A DNA stretch of 64,000 nucleotides, taken from contig OY725503.1 of the NCBI GenBank assembly GCA_963281255.1, forward strand, positions 1,798,001 through 1,862,000. Reading direction: 5' to 3'. Source of the stretch: Aphrocallistes beatrix. Taxonomy: Eukaryota > Porifera > Hexactinellida > Sceptrulophora > Aphrocallistidae. Both the position numbers and the translations under genes were made by a program. Below are positions 43,934 through 55,297 of this stretch, one piece after another; the first letter of the stretch is position 1, and every line of letters starts with the position of its first letter. A model generated the notes under the pieces. That model worked only from the letters and a program-made list of their open reading frames with translations. It had not been told where the DNA came from and ran no database searches.

Positions 43934-44884
43934 ATTATATTTAATAAGCAATAGGCTACTTCCTATTCGGTGATAATAATTTTAAAATTCTGATTTCAAC
44001 GAATTTTGAGTTATGGGTCGATTTTAAGAATGTGACTCAAATGCAAAATTGCCGACTAACTCTATATCTGTGAATTTAGAAGTTCAAATTGTACTATAAC
44101 CTACTATGAAGTACTCTCTCGATTATCAAAACTTAAAAGCCTAGTTATTACAGTTTGTAGGATATGGTTTAAACTTTAAACCTACCAAAATGCAGTAGTA
44201 TAGCAATGCAGGAATGTAACAACGTTCCATTGAAAAATTCTGTATTTTCAAATCAACCAGCACTAATCTTTGTTCTCTTCAAAAATCATACACTAATAAC
44301 ATTTACATTCGCAGAAAATGTTTAAGACCACTCGCTGAAATTTAGATTTTTTCGACTTTTTGAGACTGCAGTCATTTGGTAAATACTAAATTTCGTTTTA
44401 CTCAAGCCATAACATGTAATCACGCTCAAATTGTTCCTCTAGAATACATATAGAATAATTAAGTATAACTAACTAAAGGAATTTTGATGGTCAAAATTCG
44501 AATCTTATTCCTATATTGAAGGCATAAATTGTTACATTTTTCAGTGTTCCTAAACATTTCCCCGCGGCTATAGAAATATGATTAAAAAAGCACAGAACCA
44601 TACTTAAACCTTAATTAGTACTAATCTCACACACAAATACTGAGCATTCTAAGCACAAAATAAGCAAATATAATGTATTAGTAATTGAGTTAGCGAGCGA
44701 ATTAGTCTCTAATTTGCTAGAGAAAAGAACTAACGAATCCCAGTTCGCATCCATCTTTCTCATGATCTCATATAGTCCAGACATCCTGCAATTGTGCCGC
44801 TGTGCCAAGTAGTTTAGAACAGAAGGACTTATTTATTCAATAATTGAGCAAGACTATAGTCACTTGGTATCGCAGAATAGAGCT
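43934..44884. other. Unassigned stretch
   Basis: No bounded repeat. A 65-codon minus-strand frame at 44808-44611 (MAQRHNCRMSGLYEIMRKMD) looks unremarkable and lacks splice support. Confidence 0.45.
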
Positions 44885-45140
44885 TCGAAATGTATTCTAG
44901 CATATATAAATATGGTGTCAAAGTATATCCCATATCAGTAGTTAAAATTTGATTAGTCATCATATGATCTCGAGACAAATTTAGTGATCTTCAGAGACAG
45001 TTTAAGGGTACTTCCAAGCGTTTTCATTATGAAATTTTTCGCTTAGAAATAAGCTGTGAATGGGTTGATGCGAAAAATCTGATTTTTTTCGCATCAACCT
45101 ATTCACAGCGTAGTTCTATGCAAAAATTTGAATAGGAAAA
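44885..45140. mobile_element. R3 fragment
   Basis: AGCATATATAAATATGGTGTCAAAG onward matches the R3 interior. It ends in a compact hairpin (TGAATGGGTTGATGCGAAAAA against its complement) near 45055-45110. Confidence 0.6.
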
Positions 45141-45492
45141 GAACACATTCCTCACATAAAAACTAGAATGCTTCAAATAAATCAATCTAAATGGCATTTC
45201 GTATGAAGAATACGATGGAGGGATTCATAAAAACTAAGTATAATACTTAATTTTTCACAAATAAGTATCATAAAGTAGCTTTATTTAAGTATAATTACTT
45301 ATACTTATACTTAACCTTTCGCTTTGTTTTCAACAAAAACTAAGCAGTAATAAATATTTTTAGGCAAAACTATTTAATAATCCTTAGTTTTAGTTTAGAT
45401 TCATGATGAACTAAGTATGGCGTATTTCTCAATCATGCTTTAAATAATTTCGTTTATGCATTGGATCAAGGTCGATCTTTCAATATTTGGTG
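45141..45492. other. Unassigned AT-rich stretch
   Basis: No gene or bounded repeat recognised. Confidence 0.5.
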
Positions 45493-46210
45493 TACAGGGT
45501 GGCTCATAAGTTCTGATACAAGCTTCGTTAAGTATAAAATGTCTTATACTCAAATAATCTTAGTTATTATGGTATTTAGAGATTGTAACTCGAATATTTT
45601 CAATGATTTTGAAAGATTTTTCGAGTCTATGACCGAGAACTGTGCTTTGGATGAGGAATAATGTGTCCTGGTACGCAGCGAAAATCGAGAATCAAGGTCA
45701 CAGCGTAAAATTGTCTTCATGATCGATGTTCGATGACGATTTAAGACTAGATACCTTTCATTCACCGTGGACATTTTTCATAATGTCATTGAATTCATCA
45801 TCAGAAACGAGAGAAGTTAAGGTTTCACGAGATCAGATTAGGTACATTTTTTCACATCAAAATCTGATCCAAATGTTTCTCAATATGTATTGATATAAAC
45901 ATCATATATTTCTACAAATTTTGAGTGTTCGAGGAAAATGTGAGAGCCAATTTTCCTCGAATTTGAAGACTCTAGATAGATCATTAGAAAAGCAGTGGGA
46001 TTCTCGATTTTCGCCACGTGCAAGGACACATTTTTCCTCATTAAAATCACCATACAAAACACAGTTCCAGGTCTTAGAATAGAAAAATCTTTTAAAATCA
46101 ATGAAAATATTCGAATTACAATCTCTAAAGACCATAATAACTAAGAAAGTTAGAGATAAGAAAATTTATACCAAATGAAGCTTGTTATAGGATCTATTAG
46201 CCACCCTGTA
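45493..46210. mobile_element. R5 MITE, complete (718 bp)
   Basis: Ends TACAGGGTGGCTCATAAGTT and TAGCCACCCTGTA. Arms are inverted copies (CAATGATTTTGAAAGATTTT; GCAGCGAAAATCGAGAATCA). Open frames in it mirror each other across the palindrome and are not genes. Confidence 0.85.
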
Positions 46211-46917
46211 TAGAAATCGAAGAGGATATTGAAATTGAATCCCATGATTTTACGACAAATGGTCAAGAAAATCCCCAATCAGTAATATATTATTATTTTA
46301 TTCAGTGTAACACAAATAAACATTTAGTCAGGTAAAATAGGAAGCAAATAGTCCCAACCCCAAAAAAATTGTAAGAAATTGTTTTATTGCATTTTTCCGT
46401 AGTATCATTTCTTAGGAGTAACATACTAAAAGTTCACCGAAATCGGAATATCGGAAAGTGATTTGCCACGACCCCGTCGTTGACCCCGGGCTATAAAAAT
46501 CGCCGGTTTTGAAAACAGAGTTTAACCTTTTAAATGATTGCAAATCAGTTTTTTATTGTCATATTCGTGCCCAGCATCAAATTTCCGGCAATTTGATATA
46601 TATATTGACTATATTTTGAGCAGAAAAATTTGGACCCTCCCTAGCAACAGCCTGGGTGGAGAATTCCGACCTCCAAATTTGGTGTAAACCATATCGAGTG
46701 ATCCCTTGTTTTTCTCGGTAATGCTTGCTGAGTACGAATTTCTTAATATAAATAGTTTAAACGTTAGTTTTTAAATATTATGGTTTGCGACTGGTGGTAT
46801 TCATATATTTTAAAGGTAAACATACTCATAATTTTTTGTTTTGTCCCTTTAATTCCTATGAAATAAAGAATGGAAAATTTAGGTGGCATAGATGAATAAA
46901 TAGATGGATTGATATGT

Positions 46918-47124
46918 TCACATTTCAATTTCTTCTTCGGTTTCATCATCCGATGCAATTCCTTCTTTCATATTTCCACTCTTGTCATCTTGGCATCGTC
47001 CGCATGCTAGGGAACAGTTGAGTCCTTTTTTTCTGCAGCTACATCTGAGACTACTATAGCCTGTGGAACAGTTCCAGTGGATCATTTTCAGGAGTGCTTC
47101 GGGTGCAGAGTTACTATCCAACAT
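46918..47124 (-). pseudogene. Cys-rich (CXC-like) transposon protein tail, left arm
   Basis: Reads LLKMIHWNCSTGYSSLRCSC then RKKGLNCSLACGRCQDD and an acidic tail EEEIEM. The spacing C-x7-8-C-x-C-x5-C-x3-C-x2-C recalls the CXC/tesmin-type zinc-binding motif sometimes found at the C-terminus of transposon proteins. The upstream part of the gene is not visible. Its twin is in the other arm. Confidence 0.5.
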
Positions 47125-47319
47125 GCTGGGATTAGGCTGTTATCTTGGCAGTTCCATCCCCATTCGGTGACCTCCATACCATCAGCCGTCCCCATCCACA
47201 TCATGTTTGTTGGCTTGATTAGAAAGAGAATCCTCCTTATTACTACAGTCTCTGGCACGAAATTTCACTTTCTGAGGTGCTATTTCCAGATGATGATGTG
47301 GATGGACATGGCTGATAGT

Positions 47320-47490
47320 ATGGAGGTCACCCTGCACCAGGAACTCCTGAAAATGATCCACTGGAACTGTTCCACAGGCTCTAGTAGTCTCAGATGTAGC
47401 TGCAGAAAACAAGGACTCAACTGTTCTCAAGCATGCGGACGATGCCAATATAACAACATTGGCTACAGTGGCAGCGCCAGGGGGGGCTAG
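47320..47490 (+). pseudogene. Cys-rich (CXC-like) transposon protein tail, right arm
   Basis: Reads LLKMIHWNCSTGSSSLRCSC and RKQGLNCSQACGRCQ, nearly the same as the left-arm copy on the opposite strand. After ACGRCQ it diverges, because a GC-rich repeat enters near 47466. The acidic tail is lost. Function not established. Confidence 0.5.
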
Positions 47491-47797
47491 GGGGGGAACG
47501 TGCCCCCCCTAAAGGGGGGGGTGCCAATTTTCGACAGGAATACATGCGTCATTCATTTGTCCATGCCTTCGCACTATTTTACTAGGCTTATATTATATCG
47601 ATAATCAGGTTTCTCTAATTCAATAGTGTACACCAATATTTAAGTGTAATTTCATACAAATATAAATAAATCAATTGTTGCTACAAATGTCTTTAATGAT
47701 TAGTTCCCATTGGCGGATAATCTGTAACAAAAAAATGTTGGTGCCCCACTGGAAATGATTTGTGCCACCAAGGTGCCCCCCCAGTGGCTGAAACCGA
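47466..47797. mobile_element. Possible GC-rich-ended MITE inside R7
   Basis: CAGTGGCAGCGCCAGGGGGG at the left and GGTGCCCCCCCAGTGGC at the right, with G and C runs (CTAGGGGGGGAACGTGCCCC). The ends are roughly inverted. Borders and duplication are not clear. Confidence 0.4.
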
Positions 47798-48299
47798 AGA
47801 TGGTATTGAAATGTTAACATATCAATCCATTTATGCTAAAAATATATGAATACCACCAGTCGCAAACCATTATATTTAAAAACTACGTTTAGACTATTTA
47901 TATTAAGAAATTCGTACTCAGTAAGCATAGCCGAGAAAAACAAGGGGTCACTCGATATGGTTTACACCAGATTTGGAGATCGGAATTTTTACATTTCAGG
48001 TTGTTGCTTGGGAGGGCCCAAAATTTTTTGCTCAAAATACAGTCAAAATATATACCAAATTGCCGGAAATTTGATGCTGAGCACGAATATGACAATAAAA
48101 AACTGATTTGCAATCATTTGAAGGTTAAACTCTGTTTTCAAAACCGGCGATTTTTATAGTTCGGGGTCAACGACGGGGTCGTGGCAAATCACTTTCTGAT
48201 ATTCCGATTTCGGTAAATTTTTAGTATGTTACTCCTAAGAAATGATACCACGGAAAAATGCATTAAAACAATTTCTTGCAATTTTTTTGGGGTCATGCG

Positions 48300-48915
48300 T
48301 CATATTGACCTGACTAATATATTTTGTTTAGTCGTTATCCTGCTGGTCAAATATTGGTAATGATGGGGAATATTGGCGTGTTTCCTATATTCGCAATTCA
48401 GATTGGAGATTAATGTATCCAAATTATCTGCAATACGATCCATTTTACGAAAAGTGCTCTCGGTAAATGTATCCATTCTATACTCGATTGCTTTGAGAAT
48501 CTCAACCTTCCTCATTTCATTCTCCAAAATGTTTTTCTGGACACTATCGGTCCCAGGATCGCTTTGCTATCACTTCCTTGGAGGGTGAATGTCAAGTTCC
48601 ACCAAGCAGTTTGTGAACAATAAGGTAGAAACGGAACTGCAAATAGACTGGAAAGCATCTCAATATCACCACTACGAGGGATTATTAGATGGCATCATGG
48701 AAATGTCTAGACCGCCAGTAATCCCTTTAAAAGATTATTTTCCCTTGATCGACTTTATTTTCAGTTCAATCCTTGTTCCTAATGGTTCCATGATCTCGTG
48801 AAATAGTACGAGCAATATCCTCCTAGAGTGCTTCTTTGTCACTCGAGGTTAGATTCGAACTGAATACGCCAAAGAGTGTAGACTTGTTTTCCAATACTAA
48901 ATCAACTAAGGTAGT
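48300..48915 (-). pseudogene. Myb/SANT-like DNA-binding protein remnant (Harbinger-type?)
   Basis: Minus strand. The start region reads VLENKSTLFGVFSSNLTSSD, KEAL, stop, EDIARTIS, resembling Myb/SANT-like domains (F-x-x-x-L-T-x-x-D-K-x-x-x-W-x-x-I-A). Weak middle pieces follow (IELKIKSIKGK). The end frame (48527-48300) reads MENEMRKVEILKAIEYRMDT then FRKMDRIADNLDTLISNL, a helical tail. Two adjacent stops near 48565 and a frameshift in the middle break it. Such proteins accompany Harbinger transposons or are host genes derived from them. No nuclease gene is seen nearby. Confidence 0.5.
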
Positions 48916-49187
48916 GCGAAAATCAATCTAAAAAATGTTTATTTGACGTTTATTCGTATTTTAGATTTGGTATTTCTGCTTGAATGGAATACTCATGATT
49001 ATTACTACGTATTAAAACATCTGGTTTCACTTTCAAATGATTCCGAACACTTACTCTAATTATTGATTAAGTACAGTAACATGTCATACAGATAGGTTTA
49101 CGTAAATTGAAAGATGATTTGATTTAATAACTACAATTACTTAATATATGAACAGAAATAGTATAAATTCTTGACACCATAACCTCA

Positions 49188-49750
49188 TCCTTACTATTAA
49201 AACTCGATTATTGTTTGTTTGTGTATGTGTGGATATATATATATATAGTATATATCTGTAACGAAATGATTGAAGAAACTGCCAGGCACAGAAAGCTAAT
49301 TTTTGGCATGTGGGAGTCTTTTGGCTATGGCTCCAGTAAGTTCTGAGCTCAGAGCAAAATGTCGACTCATCATGGAATTATGACGTCATTGTCACATTTT
49401 TAAAAGTTAAGCAACAGAGTTATTCGAGCATAACTCTGCCATTATAGGAGATAGAAGGCTGAAAGTTTTATAGAATCTGTATACTAACATACCTCACATA
49501 TGATGCAACTATAATCAAAAAATGATGACCCATCATTTTGTTATGACGTTATCATTACACATCAAAAATTTTAAAATTGACAAATTTTGTGATTTTTCGA
49601 GTGATATCGATTATAACAGTAGGACAGACATATTTAGGGATGCTATCTCCCTTATAATTAACCAATGTGACCCCAGGCGACCGAAGGGATCCTCCGGCGG
49701 ACACAAAGTGTCCGCCAGCCGCGCAGCGCAAGCAAGCGAAGCGCGCTTGT
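49188..49750 (+). mobile_element. Helitron-like family R1, complete copy (563 bp)
   Basis: Starts TCCTTACTATTAAAACTCGA directly after an A, passes the AT tract (49233-49258), the ATTATGACGTCATTGTCAC block and the GTGATATCGATT block, and ends GCGAAGCGCGCTTG followed by T. No duplication flanks it. Length agrees with the copy at 11130 (562 bp). Confidence 0.8.
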
Positions 49751-50064
49751 GTAATATAAGTTGAAAATAATATCAAAAGGATATCACGAAACCACAAGTA
49801 TGTCTACAATTAAAACTCGAGCCAAATACTTTTCGAACGAGAAATTAGTTAAGTCTCATTAGACAAAGAATTAAATTTGCATAAAAAAACTAAGGAAATA
49901 CAAAGTATACTTATATTTGTACTAAATTTTATTTCGTGAATACCAACTTTGATTTTGAAAACTAACTAATGGAAATACATAGTTTAAGAAGTTTAGTGAA
50001 TAAGGCCCCAGAAACTCAGAATTGATAAGTCTGATTTTTGTAATGTAATCTTAAAGACCCCGAC
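49751..50064. other. Unassigned AT-rich stretch
   Basis: No gene or bounded repeat recognised. Confidence 0.5.
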
Positions 50065-50322
50065 GTCACAATGACGTCATAATTCCATGATGAGTCGACA
50101 TTTTCGTCTGAGGTCAGAACTTGCTAGAGCCATAGCCAAAAGACTCCCACATGTCAAAAGCTTTCTGTGGCTGGTGGTTTCTTCTATCAATTCGTTACAC
50201 ATACTAGTATATATTTATACATATACGTATATGTGTGCAACGAATTGATAGAAAAAACCCAGCAATTTTAGGTAATAGAAGGCTGAAAATCTAAAAAAAT
50301 GTGTAGCGAAGCAAGCTTGTTT
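50065..50322. mobile_element. Two R1 scraps in opposite orientation
   Basis: 50065-50212 is the R1 5' half on the minus strand (ATGACGTCATAATTCCATGA). 50231-50322 is a short plus-strand R1 with a large deletion, ending GCGAAGCAAGCTTGT. Confidence 0.7.
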
Positions 50323-50538
50323 AAACAAAAATAAGAAACAATTATTAATAGCAGTATATATCCTTACATAGCCTACTTCAATAAGGCCTTTTCACTGAAC
50401 AATTTTCCATGGTACTAGGGATAAGATAAAGTGGATTTTCTTACGCACCCATATATGAATAAATAATTTTTGTTCCAAATCTAATTCACCATTTGTTGAT
50501 GCATAACTATATGAAACTAGCCTACGTTCCAATAAATA

Positions 50539-50719
50539 TACAGTGGAATTTGGTTATTAGCAACTCCCTTATTAGCAATATTGCTCTACGTATTAGCAAC
50601 CAATCTTCAGGTCCCAGGTGAAGATTTCGTGTTAATTATGTTACCTTATTAGCAACTTCGCGCATTAGCAACCATTTTATGAGCAAAACTCGAGTTGCTA
50701 ATAAGCGAATTCCACTGTA
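50539..50719. mobile_element. Tigger-like MITE (181 bp)
   Basis: Ends TACAGTGGAATTTGGTTATT and AATAAGCGAATTCCACTGTA, TA-flanked, with TTATTAGCAAC repeated through the interior. Confidence 0.85.
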
Positions 50720-50791
50720 TATCAATGTTATGGCTATTTTCTTTCTCTGCTATATGGTTCCTTTTTACTTTTACGTTGTATTTGTTCTTGA

Positions 50792-52165
50792 ATGTTAGCT
50801 CTCAAACGTTTCTATACATATAAGGATGCGCCAAGCAGCAAAGGGGCAATGGGGAGGCGGGATGGACCTACAAGGAAGTATCCGGCAAGCCAATTCCCTA
50901 AGAAGGGTTGGTGCTTTATTTGCGACTCGGACAGGCACTTTATGGCCCAATGCCCGGAACAGTACTGTGCGAAATGTGGCGAAAGAGGACACGAGGTCCG
51001 CTATTGCCCACATACACGAAGTCGAAGAGGGGTATTTCAGGCCACGACGCAGCATAGTGTTGTACATGAGACGGCGGTTGTGGTACCAGTTAAATGGAAC
51101 GGCAAACCCATCAATGTAATGATGGACACGTGGGCGGATCCTTCGGTGGTGGACAGAAGCACCGTACAAAAGATGAATATCCCTTACAGCACAAAGTACA
51201 GTCAAGTGTATGGGCTAGGGCGGACAGCGCTTGCGGTCTGTGGTACGGCCTGCGTGGCGATAGATGTGGGGGATGGTCGACCACTAGAACACGAAATCGA
51301 AGTACTCGATACTAACAATAGGGTGGTTATATTGGGGCGAAGGTTCCTCGCGCGCTTCAAGAATACTACTTTCGATTGGGAAACATGAGAGTTAGGCTAG
51401 GTGGTTGTTGGAAAACCTCTTTAGCTGCGGCACGCGGGGGATACGCGGAGACTAGAGCAGAAATTATGCAGACTGAGATGGGAAAGGAGGGAGATAACTT
51501 GGAGGCCAGGTTCGATATAAACCCGAAACTATCTCCGCGAGAGAGAGCCATACGCAATGTACTGTCGAGATGGAAAGACGTTTTCGCGGAGAACCCGAAG
51601 AGCCCGCGCGAAATTGGAACCGCGGAACACGTTAACACTCTTCTGGATGAGCGGCCGATCAGAAGCCGGCCGTTGCGTGTTTCTCCGGAAATTGAGGCGG
51701 GGGTATCCAAGCAGATAGATGAAATGCTCGAGAATGGGATCATACGTCCCTCTTCTTCCTCTTGGGCGAGTCGAGTGATCTTAGTGAAGAAAAAGGACGG
51801 GACCCATCGATTTGCCATATATTACCAGGATCTCAACGATGTGACGAAGCGAGATGCCTATCCGATGCGGGATCCCCGAGATGTTTTCGATCGTATGGGA
51901 GGGACAACTGTATTCTCTACACTGGATGGGGCATCTGCATACTGGAGTGTGCCTGTGAAGGAAAAGCATAGGGAGTCACTGCGTTTGTTTCAACGCGCAG
52001 CCAGTTTGAATTCAACCGCATGCCTTTTGGATTGTCAAACTCACAGGCTACCTATCAGCGAGCGGTAGACCAGGCTCTACGAGGGTGTCCGAATGTACAG
52101 GCATTTGTTGATGACACATGTGTCCACTCGCCCAGTTTCGATACGCACCTGGAGCATTTGGATGA
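50792..52165 (+). pseudogene. Gypsy gag-pol fragment (zinc knuckles, protease, RT), broken
   Basis: 50792-51388 holds two CCHC-type knuckles (CFICDSDRHFMAQCP and CAKCGERGHEVRYCP) and then an aspartic protease region, MMDTWADPSVVD. The catalytic Asp-Thr is present but the usual Gly is Trp. A frameshift near 51378 leads to 51376-52068: linker and reverse transcriptase (GIIRPSSSSWASRVILVKKK; the D of STLDGASAYWSVP). A second frameshift near 51985 leads to MPFGLSNSQATYQRA and the catalytic AFVDDTCVHS. It stops near 52165, before the thumb, RNase H and integrase. No LTR. Same clade as the element at 53071. Confidence 0.8.
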
Positions 52166-52538
52166 GGCTCAGTTGGCTATTCTAAAAATTGAGGATGAAG
52201 AATGTGAGGATTGGACTTTTGAGTGTACTGATTGCTGTATTGACGGAAAAAGATATGCTACGTTGTATTTTAATGACTTCAAGTAACTGTTTACTCAACA
52301 ACAAGGCCAATAATATTACTTCTACCACCTCTTGTCCCAAAGATACTCGAAGGAAGATATTTAAACTTACCTCTATTAATATATGTATATATATATACCT
52401 ATATATTTATGTTATTCCTTGTCCGTCAACTAAATTATGCCTGCAGTCAGTAATATCATTATTGTGGGGTAGAGGATGTATAATTACACGATATTAAATA
52501 TATCAAAATGATATTGTGTTAAATTTCATTGTATTAAA
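52166..52538. other. Non-Gypsy interior of the R3-like element
   Basis: The reading frame continues past the Gypsy break as LAILKIEDEECEDWTFECTD then GKRYATLYFND before a stop at 52284. This piece is not Gypsy; I do not recognise it. Beyond it is AT-rich with no gene. Confidence 0.4.
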
Positions 52539-53070
52539 AACTCGACTTTATCTTATCCCTGGTCTAAAGTAGTGAAATGGCCTGTATGTAGTAGGCTATG
52601 ATCCTTACTATTAAAACTCGATTAATCTATATGTATACAGTACCCGGACAAAAGTATTCAACCACCACAGAAACATCCATACAAATAATATTAAAGTGGG
52701 TATATTCATTAAGGAATATGTACTCAAATCGTGAGGAATACTCCATTTTTTATTTCAAATTCGTAAACTACACTTTCTAATTACTCATAATTAATAGCCT
52801 TAACTCAATTACTAACTCCCAAGTTATAAATATCAATATTTGATACTTGATACTACTTGTCCCAAGTCACACCCATTATATATGATGGCGATTAGTGAGT
52901 GACACAAAGTGGCAAAGGTTGATCATTTTCTAGATAAGAATAAGTATTTGAGTTGAGACTCTGAATTACGAATAATTAGAATGTGTAGCTTACGAATTTG
53001 AAATAAAAATAGAGTATTTTCTACTGTTTGAGGACATGTTCCTTTTTGAATAGTTCCAATTTAATACTAT

Positions 53071-53231
53071 TGTCGGAATCAACTTAAGCTAAGGACAGCT
53101 AACTTTAATAAGATAAGAAATACAATTTGAGAAGAACAACAATACAATCTCACTGAGAGGTTAGTAACTAATGTCTAACTACAGCTAGGTCCTAGTGCTA
53201 TGGTTGAATAATAACTATGACATCTACGACA
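53071..53231 (-). repeat. Gypsy 3' LTR
   Basis: 161 bp, TGTCGGAATCAACTTAAGCT...CATCTACGACA. About 97% identical by eye to the partner at 57536-57696. Confidence 0.9.
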
Positions 53232-53233
53232 TA

Positions 53234-53246
53234 ACCTTCCCCCACA
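53234..53246 (-). promoter_or_regulatory. Gypsy polypurine tract
   Basis: On the minus strand GTGGGGGAAGG lies immediately before the 3' LTR. This is the standard position and composition of the plus-strand DNA primer in LTR retrotransposons. Confidence 0.75.
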
Positions 53247-53252
53247 AAGGGG

Positions 53253-53680
53253 TCATGAAGTTATCGGATCGCCGAAATAATCTGGTCTCTTCCGAATTCG
53301 GGTCGATCTCCTAAGATTTGGGGCAGCTCCACGGGCCTCTCCAGTACCATCATCCGAGGACTGGTATCCTGTCCTGGTATTGGCTGGGGTAGGAGCGACA
53401 GCCTCTTCAGGGTCATCAGGGGGGTCCATGTGGGCGAATTTTCGTGCTGTAGGGTTATTCCTCCTGGTACAGGTGGTAGTACCTTGCAATTGTTCAAGTG
53501 GACCCACACAAGTTTTTCTTTCTCCTTGGCTACTTTAACATTAGGGTGCTTGATTTCTACGACTTCATAAGGGCCATCGTACAAATTGTCGAGGCAGTCT
53601 TCCCTAATGAACTGTTTCAACATGACTCTCTGTCCGGGGATGACACAAGTGGGAATCGTGGCGGTGGTGGTCTCGTAATG
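53253..53680 (-). pseudogene. Gypsy pol C-terminal tail (post-integrase), frameshifted
   Basis: Continues the integrase frame after an in-frame TAA at 53681-53683. It reads VIPGQRVMLKQFIRED and YDGPYEVVEIKHPNVKVA, the small beta-barrel-like domain that follows Gypsy integrase cores. Near 53510 the best frame shifts to one ending LRRSTRIRKRPDYFGDPITS at 53253, a typical basic Gypsy C-terminus. So one stop and one frameshift break this region. Confidence 0.75.
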
Positions 53681-55297
53681 TTACTTAGCTCGTCCCTGGG
53701 CTTCGATTATGTTCCTGTCAGCGTCCTCACACATAATACCCTTCTGGTAGGGAGTAGTCCTTGCCCTAGGTCCTTTCTCCTCAGCCGCTTGATCCAAGGG
53801 TGATCTGAGCCTGAGGCCGTACATAAGTTCATTCGGGCTAAACCGTGTGCTTTTATTCATGAGTGAATTATGTGAGAAAGCTACTTCCTGCAGAATGGTC
53901 GGCCAGTGAGATCTCTCGGTACTGAGTTCTGCTAAGAAGCAGCGTAACGACTGTTTTATGCTTTCGATCGTTCGCTCGGCCTGCCCGTCGCCCTGAGGGT
54001 GATAAGCCGAGGTGTGCCTCTTTTCGATTCCTAATCGTTCGCATAGATCGTGTACTAATCTTCCATCGACGTTCCTCCTTTGGTCCGTCAGGAGGACATT
54101 CGGGATATCATGTCGGTACAACCACCCCCTCTGCAGGGCCTCGCATATTGACACTGCTGATTGATCACGCATCGCTACCAATTCTGAATATTTGGAGAAC
54201 AGATCTACCATCACTAGGGTGTATCTATACCCATCCTCGAACCAGGGGAGGGTTGCTACGTCAGCAGCTATAACTCTTCTTGGTTCGGGAACGTCAAGTC
54301 GTACCGGGTGGAGGGGTTCTCGTTTCTTGACGGTTCTCTTATTCTCCAAACAGATCGCGCACGATTTGCAGCACTGCTCAACCGCTTTCTTCATCCCAAT
54401 CCAGAAGAAACGGCCCTTCATGTCCTCGTAAGTCCTCTCGATTCGTGCGTGGGAAAGTTTATGAACCAACTGGGTCACCCTAGTTTGTAGAACCCTAGGT
54501 ACGATGATGGCTTTCTTCCTGTACAAGAATCCGTCATGGCTCAAACGCATGCCTTCTTGGAGTCTAAATGGGCCGGTTTTTACTTGTCCATTTCTCCCTA
54601 ACTGTTCAATTGCACCCATAATGGCTGCGTCTCCGGGTTGTCCTTCTCGAATATCACCGCCTAGTCGCGAGGTATCTAATGTGTAAACATGCCGTTCCAG
54701 GTTTTCCCACTCATCGTTTATGAGGCCGTCTGGCTCACATGGCGTCCGGCTTAGACAATCAGCCGCGCAGTTTTCAACACCTCTCCTGTATGTGATTTCA
54801 TAGTTGTAGTTTTCCAATTCCAGGATCCATCTGGCATACTTATTTCTCGGATCCCTTTGTCGTCGCATCCAGGTGAGAGGGTTGTGATCTGTGATTATTT
54901 GCACCTTATTGGCGGCCATTAAGTACACACGCCATTTTCTGAGGGTGGCTACGATGGCCCAAGCCTCCAGTTCACCGGCAGAGTAATTCTTTTGCGCATG
55001 ATTCAAACCTGATGAGTAGAATTCAATCGGACGCCGCCTTTCCTGCTCATCCATCTGGGAGAGCACGGCGCCAACGGCCTGGTTCGATGCATCGGTCTCG
55101 ACAATGAAGGGGGCACCCCAGTTGGGAAATGCTAGCGTCCTGATTGTGGATGTTAACCGCTCCTTCAAACCTTGGTAGCTTAATTCGCACTCTGTCGACC
55201 AGCTCCACGCAGTGTTCTTCCTAGTGAGCCGGTGGAGGGGTTCGACGAGACATGCGACACCTGGAACGTATTCTCTATACCAATTGACCAAACCCAT
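53681..55297 (-). pseudogene. Gypsy pol: RNase H and integrase part
   Basis: 538 codons open, but only part of pol; separated from RT by a frameshift near 55300 and closed by a premature TAA at 53681. It begins MGLVNWYREYVPGVACLVEP (RT connection). RNase H follows with FIVETDASNQAVGAVLS, the GELEAWAIV region and ITDHNPLTWM. The integrase zinc finger is visible (HKLSHARIERTYEDMKGRFF then CCKSCAIC). The integrase core carries three acidic residues: D in VIAADVATLPWF, D in VLLTDQRRNVDG and E in GQAERTIESIKQSL. The enzyme inserts the DNA copy into host DNA in the nucleus. This copy is inactive because of flanking lesions. Confidence 0.88.

Larger units (their letters stand above)
46327..48310. 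mobile_element. R7, 2-kb palindromic element with Cys-rich coding tails
   Basis: Two large arms are inverted copies. The outer part (46360-46600 against 48065-48300) has CCGGTTTTGAAAACAGAGTTTAACC-type sequence. The inner part from about 46602 and 48060 shares CCATATCGAGTGA and TTCTCGG motifs with the R8 MITE. Both arms carry the end of one coding sequence pointing outwards (46918-47124 minus; 47320-47490 plus). A GC-rich insertion lies at about 47466-47797. Confidence 0.75.
50367..52600. mobile_element. R3-like hAT-type element carrying a Gypsy fragment and a Tigger MITE
   Basis: Ends CATAGCCTACTTCAATAAGG and TGTATGTAGTAGGCTATG. The next block, CTAGGGATAAGATAAAGT, is mirrored at the right end. 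A target duplication ATCCTTA(C) flanks it and lies in an R1 terminus. The interior holds a Tigger MITE at 50539-50719 and about 1.4 kb of Gypsy gag-pol. Between about 52170 and 52500 the sequence is not Gypsy. Confidence 0.85.

Noticed and set aside
44611-44808. 65-codon minus-strand frame as an exon
   Set aside because: No splice sites in the right places and composition is not distinctive.
45550-46135. Several overlapping frames on both strands
   Set aside because: They mirror each other across the R5 palindrome.
46327-48310. Retroviral-type zinc knuckle in the Cys-rich tails
   Set aside because: The spacing lacks the C-x2-C-x4-H-x4-C pattern and has no histidine; a CXC-like motif fits better.
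50795-51205. 136-codon minus-strand frame
   Set aside because: Shadow of the Gypsy gag-protease frame on the plus strand.
54192-54686. Plus-strand open frames inside the Gypsy pol region
   Set aside because: They are antisense to a clearly coding integrase/RNase H frame and show no family features.
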